Shown here piece after piece: positions 7,371 to 14,807 of a stretch of 42,038 bases of DNA. Position 1 is the stretch's first letter, and the number at the start of each line of letters is the position of its first letter. Location: positions 1-42,038 of the forward strand of contig JBEVMR010000080.1 in the NCBI GenBank assembly GCA_040508545.1. Direction: 5' to 3'. The translations under genes were made by a program, and so were the position numbers. This DNA comes from VRUE01 sp040508545 (GTDB taxonomy: Bacteria > Actinomycetota > Thermoleophilia > Solirubrobacterales > 70-9). The notes under the pieces are model-generated. The model worked only from the letters and a program-made list of their open reading frames with translations, was not told the origin of the DNA and did no database searches.

Positions 7371-8717
7371 CTATTTCACTTTTAGGGTTCGGAGGGCGGC
7401 TTTGTTGACCACTTTGGAACCCGTGCGCCAATAGGCATAAAAGCCGCGAGCGCCGATGGGCCGATTGTTTTCGCCGAACAAGTGGGGGATCACCTCAACG
7501 GTGAGGCCCACGCGATCGACGATCTTGAACCCGGCTGCGATGTCTCCGTACACCGCCACGTTTTTGCCGGTGGCGATGGTGGCGTCCAGCGTGCTCAACT
7601 CGGCCCATGGCTTGCCAAGGAACGTCGAGCGGTCCTCGGCGAACAGGCTCGGCTCGGTGCTGCCACCACCTACGAGGCGATATGCAGCGTTGGAGACTGC
7701 CAGCGCCATGAGCGTGTGCGCGTTGGCCTGGAAGCGCGGAGGCAACGCGGCCTGGAGGGCGTACCAGTCGGCGATGCCCACTTTGCCCGCTTCGGCAGAT
7801 TCGACAACTTCGGTTGCCCCGGTGACGATCCCGGCCGGTTCGTCGGTGCCGTCGCCCAAGGCGAATTTGGTGGCCTCCAGCGTTTCCTTCGCGTCGGCGA
7901 ACAAGCGCTGTAGTTCCGCCTGGAGGTTGGCCCAATCCATCGTCACCTCGATGGAGGCAGGTACGAAGGCGTGCGCCCGCTCGGGCTTGATGGTGGGCTG
8001 CGCCAGTTCGGGAGTGTTGTCTCCGACCTCGGTTAGCTCTTTGGCAAAGGCGGCGGTAACACCGGCCGAGCTGATGCCCTTCCATTCGCTGCCAACGATG
8101 GTCGCCACGCTGGCCAGCTCGCGCAACGGGTTCACTGCACCGGCCGAGGTGAGCATGATCGTTGGGTCCAAGGTGAACGGAACCGCGAAGCCTCCGAATT
8201 TCCCGTCGCCCACCTGCAAAGCGCGCTCGGTCATCGCTGCGCCGACCGCCTGCATGGCGGCTTGCTCGTCGCGGTTGAGCATCGCCTCCGCGCCACCGCC
8301 CCCGGAGACCTGTTTCATGAATGCCGAGAGATAGGCAGGCTCGGCAACGGCCCGGAGGTAGCGAGATTCGGTCCCGAGTTTGTCTCGGTCGATCAGGTCG
8401 GCAAGGCGGTCGCTGGCCCTGCTCTCCATCTCATCCGAGCGGGCCTCGACAGCCCGTAGCGCCGCGTCTCGATCCTCGCCACCTGGCGCGGTGTCGCGCT
8501 CGGGGGTGGCCGGTGCAGCCTCGCTGGACTCGCGGTGCGCGGGGTCGTTGGCAGCCTCCATGACGATCTCTCGCTCGGCGTTGACGATGCCGCGTTTCAG
8601 GTTGCCCATGCGCTCAAGGACACCCTGGTCCTGAGTGTCGCGGTACTGGTCGCCGAGGCCGTCAAGCTCGGTCTGAAGTCGGTCTCGCTGCTCGTACAAA
8701 TCGGTGAGTTTGCTCAT
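7371..8717 (-). CDS. HK97-fold major capsid protein
   Basis: 448 residues. The N-terminal 100-130 residues are a charged coiled-coil (LYEQRDRLQTELDGLGDQY onward) like the delta/scaffold domain removed on maturation. Then come a linker and the HK97 core: GGFAVPFTLDPTI, the AGAVNPLRELASV N-arm end, an FVPASIEVTMDW segment, the FALGDGTDEPAGI loop, MALAVSNAAYRLVGG, and a final FKIVDRVGLTVEVIPH..GARGFYAYWR. It would form the icosahedral shell. ATG at 8717 is preferred (GGAGG ten bases upstream); TTG at 8723 is an alternative. No prohead protease, portal or terminase gene is in the element. Confidence 0.92.
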   Translation of the reverse strand: MSKLTDLYEQRDRLQTELDGLGDQYRDTQDQGVLERMGNLKRGIVNAEREIVMEAANDPAHRESSEAAPATPERDTAPGGEDRDAALRAVEARSDEMESRASDRLADLIDRDKLGTESRYLRAVAEPAYLSAFMKQVSGGGGAEAMLNRDEQAAMQAVGAAMTERALQVGDGKFGGFAVPFTLDPTIMLTSAGAVNPLRELASVATIVGSEWKGISSAGVTAAFAKELTEVGDNTPELAQPTIKPERAHAFVPASIEVTMDWANLQAELQRLFADAKETLEATKFALGDGTDEPAGIVTGATEVVESAEAGKVGIADWYALQAALPPRFQANAHTLMALAVSNAAYRLVGGGSTEPSLFAEDRSTFLGKPWAELSTLDATIATGKNVAVYGDIAAGFKIVDRVGLTVEVIPHLFGENNRPIGARGFYAYWRTGSKVVNKAALRTLKVK

Positions 8718-8901
8718 GGCCAATCGCCCTCCGGGGGGGTGCCTTCGTTCCGGTTACACCTACGGCGAGGCCGTGTGCGGAGTGGAGTTAGGTCCAGTCC
8801 GGGGCTGTGCCCTTACGTGCCGCCCGTGCCGCTGCGAGTGTTGCCAGTCGCAGGGGTGTGGGTTGGCGCGCGGTGAAACGAAATGTAGCGCTCGGTGGGG
8901 G

Positions 8902-9129
8902 TTAGCCCGCGATGCAACTGCCGTCAGGCAGCCACATACGGAAGCGCGCGGCGGTGGCATCGGTGCCCCGTGCAGTTACGCCGGGGTCGAAGAACTCGCC
9001 GTACTGTGGCCGCTCTCGCAGCACCTCGGGCGCTATGCGGTCGCGGCCTGCGGTGATCTCTCGGGCCTCGCCGCCGTCGTCTACAAAGCCGCTGTTCACG
9101 GCGATCAGCATCTCGTTTGCCTTGCTCAT
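8902..9129 (-). CDS. small phage-type hypothetical protein
   Basis: 75 residues starting MSKANEMLIAVNSGFVDDGG. The ATG has GGAGG seven bases upstream and overlaps the previous gene's TGA as ATGA. The pattern (VNSGFV, then RDRIAPEVLRERPQYGEFFDPG) reads like a head-tail region protein, but I cannot name a family. It is followed by 172-184 bp of non-coding sequence before the capsid gene. Confidence 0.6.
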   Translation of the reverse strand: MSKANEMLIAVNSGFVDDGGEAREITAGRDRIAPEVLRERPQYGEFFDPGVTARGTDATAARFRMWLPDGSCIAG

Positions 9130-9404
9130 GGTGTTGCCTCCGGGGGTTGCCGTAGCTGGGGGTAAAGGGCTTCAAGATCAGCCACGCGCTCCCCGATCTG
9201 GTCGCAGCGGGCGCGCAACGCGGCGCGGCGCTCGGGGTTCGAGAAGCGGCGGCTAGTGCCGTAGCCCGAGACCGGCTGGCCGCTTTGCAGGTTGGCGGCG
9301 TCGCGGAGGCTCATGTCCACTTCCGTGATCGCGCCGTCTGGGGCCTCCCAGGACAGCGTTACCTGATCGGGGCCGGTTTGGTCAAAAGTTCCTACGCCGC
9401 TCAC
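9126..9404 (-). CDS. small hypothetical protein with C-terminal helix
   Basis: 92 residues: an N-terminal beta-type half (TLSWEAPDGAITEVDMSL) and a C-terminal charged helix (RRAALRARCDQIGERVADLE). The GTG start has GGAGGTGA seven bases upstream; it overlaps the preceding stop (GTGA), and its own stop overlaps the next gene. No family recognised. Part of a tightly overlapped block 8902-10662. Confidence 0.6.
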   Translation of the reverse strand: MSGVGTFDQTGPDQVTLSWEAPDGAITEVDMSLRDAANLQSGQPVSGYGTSRRFSNPERRAALRARCDQIGERVADLEALYPQLRQPPEATP

Positions 9405-9583
9405 TGCATCACCTCCGCGCTGATCCGATCCTCCACGGCCTCAAGCTCGCGTTCAAGCTCGCGCCAGCGCGCCGCCACATCGTCGGGCAGCGCGCGGCCC
9501 GCGTGCTCGGTGTCGAGGGCTTGAAGCTCTCGCGCGATCTGCGTTTTGCGCTCGGTGGGGGTGGGGGTGTCGCCTTGCTCCAT
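9401..9583 (-). CDS. 60-residue coiled-coil protein
   Basis: Short, highly charged and mostly helical (ERKTQIARELQALDTEHAG, then WRELERELEAVEDRI) with heptad spacing suggesting a coiled coil. ATG at 9583; the stop overlaps the next GTG as GTGA. It might act as a scaffold or chaperone for capsid assembly given its place upstream of the capsid gene, but this is only positional. Confidence 0.55.
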   Translation of the reverse strand: MEQGDTPTPTERKTQIARELQALDTEHAGRALPDDVAARWRELERELEAVEDRISAEVMQ

Positions 9584-9586
9584 GGC

Positions 9587-9982
9587 CTACTCAAAGTAGC
9601 GCGCCGCCCACGCGGGCCTGCCCGATTTCTCGGCTTTGGCGAGCAGCTCCTCGCGGTGCCGGACCCAATCCTCGGCTATGGCCTCAAGGTCGGTGAAGCG
9701 ATCGATGATCGGCATGCTCATCCGCAGGTGAAACTGGCAGGGCCAGGGGCAGACCTCACCGTGCAGTGGCCCCGCCTTCCCTTCTGCGAGCCACTGCTTG
9801 ACCCACCGCTCGCGTTCCACCTCGGCTGCCCGATCAGGTCGCAGATCATCAGCGGGTAGCTCGGGGTTCATCGCTCGCCGACGCCGCCATGCCTCAAGGT
9901 GCGCGTGGCAGAGGCCATGGCCGTGCTGAGGCTCGGTGCAGGAGGCGACCTGGCAGGCCCGGCGTGGCGGTTTCGGGGTCAC
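9587..9982 (-). CDS. Cys/His-rich phage protein
   Basis: 131 residues. An N-terminal zinc-finger-like stretch, CQVASC then HGLCHAH, resembles the leader found on actinophage HNH-type proteins, but no HNH catalytic box follows. A second pair (CPWPCQFH) lies near residue 80. The remainder is helical and charged. The GTG start (9982) overlaps the upstream TGA as GTGA. Nucleic-acid binding is likely; enzymatic function is unsupported. Confidence 0.5.
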   Translation of the reverse strand: MTPKPPRRACQVASCTEPQHGHGLCHAHLEAWRRRRAMNPELPADDLRPDRAAEVERERWVKQWLAEGKAGPLHGEVCPWPCQFHLRMSMPIIDRFTDLEAIAEDWVRHREELLAKAEKSGRPAWAARYFE

Positions 9983-10662
9983 GATCTCCCCCCAAGCGCA
10001 TTGATCTGCGGATCTAGGGACGAGGGTGACCGCGTTGCAATTCCGTTTCGTCTTCGGAGGGGGTGCCCCCCCTTTGATCGTCCTGACTGGTCGGCCAGCG
10101 GCTTGCCGAGGTCCGGTGGCCTGATGTCAGGTGGCCTTGCTTGGTCCAGGAGCGTGCGGCGGCTGGCCGGTTGCGGCTCGTCTGCGAGGGGTCGGCCTTC
10201 GGCTGCTCGCTGCCGGGCTGCACCGTGGCGGTCCTCCATGGCGCGTGCCTTGAGCATGTAGCGGGCGTAGGTGCGGGCATCGCTCGGGGATGCGATCCAA
10301 GGCCGAGCGTCGAAGGTCTCCAGCCGCACCGTTGCCGCGTTGGGGTCGGTGAGCCAGTAGTCGCCAGCGTGTGCAGGGTCGCGGAGCAGTGCGGTGCTTG
10401 GGGTGGTAACGACGACCAGCAGGGCAGGTGGCAGGCTGGCCAGGTCGGCGTCGGGGTCGGCGTCAACCAGGGCAAGGCAGCTAGCCCGCACTGCGTACCC
10501 GCGTGCCCGCTTGGGGTCGCCGGTCAGGAACGGGCCTTGGCCGTCCCGGGGCTGCAACCCGTGCGCCTTGATCGCAGCGGCCAGGTGGGCGGTCGTGCCG
10601 TGGTAGAGGATGCGGGGCAAGGCGTCCATCACCTGCCCTCTCCGTGTGCGTGCCGTGTGCAT
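9979..10662 (-). CDS. putative ADP-ribosyltransferase-fold protein
   Basis: 227 residues from the ATG at 10662 (GGGAGG six bases upstream). A second ATG at 10629 (MDALPRILYHGT) is also possible. The N-terminal part has the ART-fold signature: LYHGTTAHLAAAIKAHGLQP (nicotinamide-site His), then FLTGDPKRARGYA and a later VRLETFDARPW acid-containing segment. Family members (KptA-like, phage ARTs) use NAD+. The C-terminal 90 residues are Pro/Arg-rich and poorly ordered. It is the promoter-proximal gene of the capsid transcription unit. A role in hijacking the host or a helper phage is speculation. Confidence 0.6.
   Translation of the reverse strand: MHTARTRRGQVMDALPRILYHGTTAHLAAAIKAHGLQPRDGQGPFLTGDPKRARGYAVRASCLALVDADPDADLASLPPALLVVVTTPSTALLRDPAHAGDYWLTDPNAATVRLETFDARPWIASPSDARTYARYMLKARAMEDRHGAARQRAAEGRPLADEPQPASRRTLLDQARPPDIRPPDLGKPLADQSGRSKGGHPLRRRNGIATRSPSSLDPQINALGGRS
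10644..10660. repeat. GTGTGC repeats near attR, candidate integrase arm sites
   Basis: Two copies, 10644-10649 and 10655-10660, in the same orientation as the three near attL and about 120 bp from attR. They overlap the first codons of the ART gene. Confidence 0.35.
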
Positions 10663-10777
10663 GGCAGCCTCCCAGACAACCGGACGCAACCGGCCCCGAC
10701 CGGACCAACGAGCGGCAGCCCACCGCGCACCGGCACATGGGCTATGCCGCGCTGCCATGCGGGATCTGGCTTGTTAA

Positions 10778-10839
10778 AGCGGAGGGGGTGGGATTCGAAC
10801 CCACGAGACGCCTTACGACGCCTAACGGCTTTCAAGGCC
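10778..10839. repeat. attR of element 1 (62-bp direct repeat inside tRNA-Ser)
   Basis: Identical to 1561-1622. It supplies the 3' two-thirds of the intact tRNA-Ser gene, so integration leaves the tRNA functional. Confidence 0.93.
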
Positions 10840-10868
10840 GCCGCATTCAACCGCTCTGCCACCCCTCC
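10780..10868 (-). tRNA. tRNA-Ser (anticodon UGA)
   Basis: 89 nt including the discriminator G. The acceptor stem is GGAGGGG/CCCCTCC. The anticodon loop CTTGAAA gives UGA. There is a long class II variable arm as expected for serine tRNAs, a T-arm GTGGGTTCGAATCCCAC, and CCA is not encoded. The 3' 60 nt are contributed by element 1. Confidence 0.96.
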
Positions 10869-10957
10869 GGGCATTCAGACGGTGCGTCGATGCTAGCCGC
10901 AAATGTATGGACTGAAGGGCGCCGAGCAATTGGGTGGGCGGTGATTGGATAGGGGGC

Positions 10958-12112
10958 ATGCGGCGGCTGCTCATCTTCGTCTCGGTGATGGTCTTTTTCG
11001 ACGTCGCCTTCTTTGCGGCGATCGCGCCGCTGTTGCCGGACTACGTCGACGAGTTCGGGTTGAGTGAGGGCGAGGCGGGGATCCTCGCCGGCGCCTACGC
11101 GGCGGGAACGCTGCTCGCCTCTCTGCCCGCGGGCTTCGTGGCGACGCGCGCCGGGCCGCGCCGGACCGTGATCGGCGGCCTGCTCCTGCTGGGCGTCTCC
11201 AGCCTGGTCTTCGGCTTCGCCGGCGAGATCGCCCTGCTCGACGCGGCGCGCTTCGTCCAGGGGGTGGCGGGGGCGCTGATCTGGTCTGGGGCGCTGACCT
11301 GGCTGATCACCTCCACCTCGCCCGAGCGGCGTGGCTCGGTGATCGGCACCGCGCTCGGCACGGCCGTGGCCGGCGCCCTGGTGGGCCCGGTCCTCGGGGC
11401 GCTGGCCGCGGAGGTAGGCACCGAGGCCGTGTTCGGCGCGGTTCTGGCCATCTCCCTTCTGCTCGCCGTAATCGCCTCTCGTTTTCCCGAAGCCGGCCGG
11501 CCGGAGCGCCAGCCGCTGCCTCAGGTGGCCGCTGCCCTCTTCAGCCATCCGGTGCGCGTCGCGACCGCCTTCGTCGCCGTGCCCTCGCTGATGTTCGGCG
11601 TGGTCGAGGTGCTGGTGCCGTTGCGGATCGACGATCTCGGCGGCGGCCATCTAGCTATCGCCGGCGGCTTCGTCGTCGGGGCTGGATTGGAGGCCAGCTT
11701 GGCCCCGCTCTCGGGCCGCTACTCCGACCGGGCCGGGCGGCGCACTCCCTTCGTCATCGGCACCTGCATCTGCGCCGTAGCGATGATCGGGATCGCCGTG
11801 GCGCCGACCCTCGGCCCCGTGCTCGCTGCCCTGATCGTCGCCTCGCTGGGGGCCGGCATCTGCTTCACGCCGGCCATGACCCTGCTCTCGGAGGCAGCTG
11901 ATCAGAGCGGACTCCAACAGGGCCTTGCCGCAGGCCTCTCGAACATGGCCTGGGCGGCGGGCCAAACCGCGGGGGCGCTGGCGGGTGGAGGCGTGGCGAG
12001 CGCCACCGGCTATGCCGTGCCGAGCCTCGGGGTCGCGGCGCTGCTCATGCTCACTTCCGCGTACGCCTTTCGCAATCTGCTCTCGCCGCTGGCCCAGCCG
12101 GCGCAGGGCTAG
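10958..12112 (+). CDS. MFS transporter, 12 TM
   Basis: 384 residues with 12 predicted membrane spans in two halves. The cytoplasmic loop between TM2 and TM3 is GFVATRAGPRRTVIGG, close to the MFS motif A, and TM4 carries DAARFVQGVAGALIW. It is probably an exporter or sugar/drug transporter driven by proton gradient; the substrate is not deducible. ATG at 10958 is chosen (GGATAGGGGG immediately upstream) over a GTG 24 bp earlier. It starts just beyond the tRNA-Ser/attR junction and is followed 24 bp later by the FAD oxidase, possibly forming one unit. Confidence 0.87.
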   Translation: MRRLLIFVSVMVFFDVAFFAAIAPLLPDYVDEFGLSEGEAGILAGAYAAGTLLASLPAGFVATRAGPRRTVIGGLLLLGVSSLVFGFAGEIALLDAARFVQGVAGALIWSGALTWLITSTSPERRGSVIGTALGTAVAGALVGPVLGALAAEVGTEAVFGAVLAISLLLAVIASRFPEAGRPERQPLPQVAAALFSHPVRVATAFVAVPSLMFGVVEVLVPLRIDDLGGGHLAIAGGFVVGAGLEASLAPLSGRYSDRAGRRTPFVIGTCICAVAMIGIAVAPTLGPVLAALIVASLGAGICFTPAMTLLSEAADQSGLQQGLAAGLSNMAWAAGQTAGALAGGGVASATGYAVPSLGVAALLMLTSAYAFRNLLSPLAQPAQG

Positions 12113-12124
12113 GACTAGACGGGC

Positions 12125-12130
12125 TAGCGT
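12125..12130 (+). promoter_or_regulatory. -10-like TAGCGT, leaderless start at 12137
   Basis: TAGCGT ends 6 nt before the GTG of the FAD oxidase gene. The context GGCTAGCGTT recurs before the gene at 23460. Confidence 0.45.
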
Positions 12131-12136
12131 TACGCC

Positions 12137-13438
12137 GTGGCCGATACCTGGCGCAACTGGAGTGGGGACCAGCGATGCTCGCCGACCGAGATCGTCCGGC
12201 CGCGCGATCGCGGTGCGCTGGCGGCAGCGATCGCCGCCGCCGCGGAAGCCGGGCGCACGGTCAGCGTCGCCGGCAGCGGCCACTCGTTCACCGAGGCGGC
12301 GATGACCGACGGAACCATGGTCGAAGTCGCGGGACTGAGCGGCGTGATCGACGCCGATCCCGGCTCGGGCCTGGTCAGGGTCGGCGCCGGCACCGTGCTC
12401 GCCGAGCTCAACGAGGAGCTGCACCGGCTGGGCCTGGCGATGGAGAACCTCGGCGACATCGACCGCCAGACCGTCGCCGGGGCGATCTCGACCGGCACCC
12501 ACGGCACTGGGGCGAAGCTGCGCAACATCTCCGCCCAGGTCGAGGCGGTCGAGATCGTCACCGCCGCCGGGGACGTGCGCGAGATCGACGGGACCGAGCC
12601 CGACCTGCTGCGCGCGGCCCGGGTCAGCATCGGCGCCCTCGGCGCGATCTCGGCGGTGACGCTGCGCTGCGTTCCTTCCTTCGTCCTCGAGCGGATCGAC
12701 TCACCCCAGCCGCGCGAGGAGGTCTTCGGCAGCTTCGAGCAGCGGGCCGAAGAACACGACCACTTCGAGCTCTTCACCTTCCCCTACGCCGACTCGGCGC
12801 TGGTGCTCGAGCGCAACAGGGTCGACGGCCCGCCGCGCCCCCGAGGCCAATTCGCCTCCTACCTCAACGACACCGTGCTCGAGAACTGGGCGCTGGAGGC
12901 GCTCTCCGCCACCGGCAAGCTCGTCCCGGCTGCGATCCCGCGCCTCTCTCGCCTCGCCGCCGCGCTCGCCTCCGGGGGCAAGACGGTCGACCGCAGCGAT
13001 CGCGTCTTCGCCAGCGAGCGCCGCGTCCGCTTCACCGAGATGGAGTACGGCGTGCCGCGCGAGCACGGCCCCGCGGCGGCGCGCCGGGTGATCGAGTGGG
13101 TGCGCTCCAACCGCTACCCCGTCTTCTTCCCGATCGAGATGCGCGTGGCCGCCGGCGACGACGCTCTGCTCAGCCCCTCCCACGAGCGCGACACTGCCTA
13201 CATCGCCGTCCACCAGTACCGGGGGATGGAGTGGCGCCCCTACTTCGAAGCGGTAGACGAGATCATGCGCGACTACGGCGGGCGGCCGCACTGGGGCAAG
13301 CGCCACTTCCAGACCGCGGCGACCCTGGCGCCGCTCTACCCCGAGTGGGAGAAGTTCGGAGCCGTCCGCGACGAGCTCGACCCCGGCCGGGTCTTTGCCA
13401 ATGAGTACGCGACCCGGGTTCTTGGGCTAGCCGTCTAG
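12137..13438 (+). CDS. FAD-linked oxidase, D-arabinono-1,4-lactone/L-gulonolactone oxidase family
   Basis: 433 residues. The N-terminal PCMH-type FAD-binding domain (about 15-185) contains VRPRDRGAL and VSVAGSGHSFTEAA; the GSGHSF box usually carries the flavin-linked His. It is followed by GAISTGTHGTG. The C-terminal ALO domain ends in PHWGKRHF, the conserved HWGK motif of aldonolactone oxidases and alditol oxidases. It should oxidise a sugar lactone or polyol with O2 or another acceptor in the cytoplasm. It is convergent with the fold-III PLP enzyme, the two stops sharing CTAG at 13435-13438. Substrate undetermined. Confidence 0.87.
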   Translation: MADTWRNWSGDQRCSPTEIVRPRDRGALAAAIAAAAEAGRTVSVAGSGHSFTEAAMTDGTMVEVAGLSGVIDADPGSGLVRVGAGTVLAELNEELHRLGLAMENLGDIDRQTVAGAISTGTHGTGAKLRNISAQVEAVEIVTAAGDVREIDGTEPDLLRAARVSIGALGAISAVTLRCVPSFVLERIDSPQPREEVFGSFEQRAEEHDHFELFTFPYADSALVLERNRVDGPPRPRGQFASYLNDTVLENWALEALSATGKLVPAAIPRLSRLAAALASGGKTVDRSDRVFASERRVRFTEMEYGVPREHGPAAARRVIEWVRSNRYPVFFPIEMRVAAGDDALLSPSHERDTAYIAVHQYRGMEWRPYFEAVDEIMRDYGGRPHWGKRHFQTAATLAPLYPEWEKFGAVRDELDPGRVFANEYATRVLGLAV

Positions 13439-14646
13439 AGGAAGGCCTTGCCCTCGCCCCGGTACGTCGGTACCACGTCGACTATCTCGCCGCCCTCGAC
13501 CAGGTGCAGGGTGTCGAAGCGCTCGCAGAGCTCGCCCGCCTTTGCGTGGCGCAGGTAGGCGCGATCGCCGATCGAGAGGCTGGCCGCCGGGGGGCCGAGC
13601 AGCGGGGTCTGCACCTCGCCGGCGCCCTCCTCGGGATCGAGGTGGAGGCCGGCGGGCAGCCAGGGCGCCGGCAGCCTGCTCGGGTCGCCGCTGCCGGAGG
13701 CGAGGTAGCCGCCACCGAGCGCGGTCGCCACGCTTGGCGCCGGCTTGCGCACGATCGGCAGCGCGAAGCCGGCGGCCGGAGTCAGTGAGAAGCGGCTGTA
13801 GTGGTCGAAGAGGGCGGGGGCGTAAAAGCCAGAGCCGGCGGTCACCTCGGTGACGAGCTCCTCGGCCGCAGTCAGCTCGAGGCTGCCGGTGCCGCCGCCG
13901 TTGACGATCGGCAGCGGCGCGAACTCGCGGATGGCGCTGACGATCGCGCCGCGCCGCTCGGCCAGCTCGGCGGCGGAGCGGCGCTGCATGAAGCGGATCG
14001 CGCTGCCGCGCAGCCGCCGCCCCGGCGGCCGGTCGCCGACGCCGGCGATCTGGCCCTCGTAGGACATCAGCGCGGCCAGCTCGAGCTGGGGGCGGCCGTC
14101 GATCTCACGGGCAAGGCCGACGGCCTGCTCGACCGTGTGCACCGGTGAGCGCTTCGGCCCCACCTTGGCCCTGCCGCCGAGCGCCCACCAGCTGGCGTCG
14201 ACGTCGATGCAGACCCTCACCGGCGGGGCGCCGGTGCCGAGCACCGACTCGATCGCGTCGAGGTGCTCGGCGCAATCCACCATCACTATCGGCGCGCCTC
14301 CGGGGTTGGCAGCCGAGCGCAGCGCCAGCTCCTCCAGCGCCTCGATGTCGGCGGTCGGGTAGGCGAGCAGCAGGTTCTCGAATCCGTGCTCGGCCAGCCA
14401 CAGCGTCTCCGGCAGGGTGAAGGTCATCTGCCCCTCGAAGCCGGGGTCGCTGCGCAGGATGCGCTCCTGCAGGGTGCGGCAGCGCAGCGACTTGCTCGCT
14501 ACCCGGATCGGCTTGCTGCCCGCACGGCCCAGCATCTCCGCGACGTTGGCCGCCATCGCGTCGAGGTCGACGAAGGCAAACGGCGCCTCGACCTCGGCGA
14601 AGATCTGCTCGTACTCCTCGTATGGGCGGGCCGGGGGCAAAGGCAC
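13435..14646 (-). CDS. alanine-racemase-fold (fold III) PLP enzyme, D-amino acid aldolase/deaminase-like
   Basis: 403 residues. The PLP lysine is expected in VASKSLRC (Lys about 52) after the FVDLDAMAANV strand, the hallmark of Ala_racemase_N barrels. The C-terminal beta domain ends RHAKAGELCERF..DVVPTYRGEGKAFL, as in the D-serine dehydratase/D-threonine aldolase-like group, where His and Cys bind a metal. A reaction on a D-amino acid is likely; which one cannot be said. The start is GTG at 14646, 6 nt after a TAGTCT hexamer, with no ribosome binding site. Confidence 0.8.
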   Translation of the reverse strand: MPLPPARPYEEYEQIFAEVEAPFAFVDLDAMAANVAEMLGRAGSKPIRVASKSLRCRTLQERILRSDPGFEGQMTFTLPETLWLAEHGFENLLLAYPTADIEALEELALRSAANPGGAPIVMVDCAEHLDAIESVLGTGAPPVRVCIDVDASWWALGGRAKVGPKRSPVHTVEQAVGLAREIDGRPQLELAALMSYEGQIAGVGDRPPGRRLRGSAIRFMQRRSAAELAERRGAIVSAIREFAPLPIVNGGGTGSLELTAAEELVTEVTAGSGFYAPALFDHYSRFSLTPAAGFALPIVRKPAPSVATALGGGYLASGSGDPSRLPAPWLPAGLHLDPEEGAGEVQTPLLGPPAASLSIGDRAYLRHAKAGELCERFDTLHLVEGGEIVDVVPTYRGEGKAFL

Positions 14647-14652
14647 GCCCCG

Positions 14653-14658
14653 AGACTA
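14653..14658 (-). promoter_or_regulatory. -10-like TAGTCT, leaderless start at 14646
   Basis: On the minus strand TAGTCT is followed by CGGGGC and then the GTG start. Confidence 0.45.
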
Positions 14659-14671
14659 ACCGCGGGCTAAG

Positions 14672-14760
14672 CGGAGAGGGAGGGATTCGAACCCTCGAGA
14701 GAGCTTGCGCCCCCTACTCGCTTAGCAGGCGAGTGCCTTCAGCCACTCGGCCACCTCTCC
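14672..14760 (-). tRNA. tRNA-Ser (anticodon GCU)
   Basis: 89 nt with discriminator G. Acceptor GGAGAGG/CCTCTCC, anticodon loop CTGCTAA giving GCU, class II variable arm, T-arm CGAGGGTTCGAATCCCTC (one mismatch). CCA is not encoded. A TATGGT hexamer lies about 10 nt beyond its 5' end. Confidence 0.96.
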
Positions 14761-14807
14761 GGGCCCGAAAACCATAGCGCCGCCCCCGTCTGACGGTTGC
14801 CGTCGCG

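Larger units (their letters stand above)
1561..10839. mobile_element. element 1: phage-satellite-like integrated element in tRNA-Ser(UGA)
   Basis: An element of about 9.2 kb between two perfect 62-bp att repeats. Gene order from the integrase end is: tyrosine integrase, small protein, excisionase-like, small Cys-rich protein, DUF3631-type ATPase, regulatory gap, plus-strand regulator pair, HARE protein, zinc-ribbon-like protein, small protein, HK97 capsid, three small head-region proteins, a Cys/His-rich protein, and a putative ADP-ribosyltransferase. There is no large terminase, portal, prohead protease, tail or lysis gene. Layout and size resemble the mycobacterial phiRv1/phiRv2 elements (comparison from memory). 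I infer a satellite needing a helper phage for packaging, or a decayed prophage. Confidence 0.85.

Noticed and set aside
12175..13404. 409-codon plus-strand ORF inside the FAD oxidase gene
   Set aside because: Arg/Ala/Pro-rich shadow frame of a GC-rich gene; the other frame has clear FAD and HWGK motifs.
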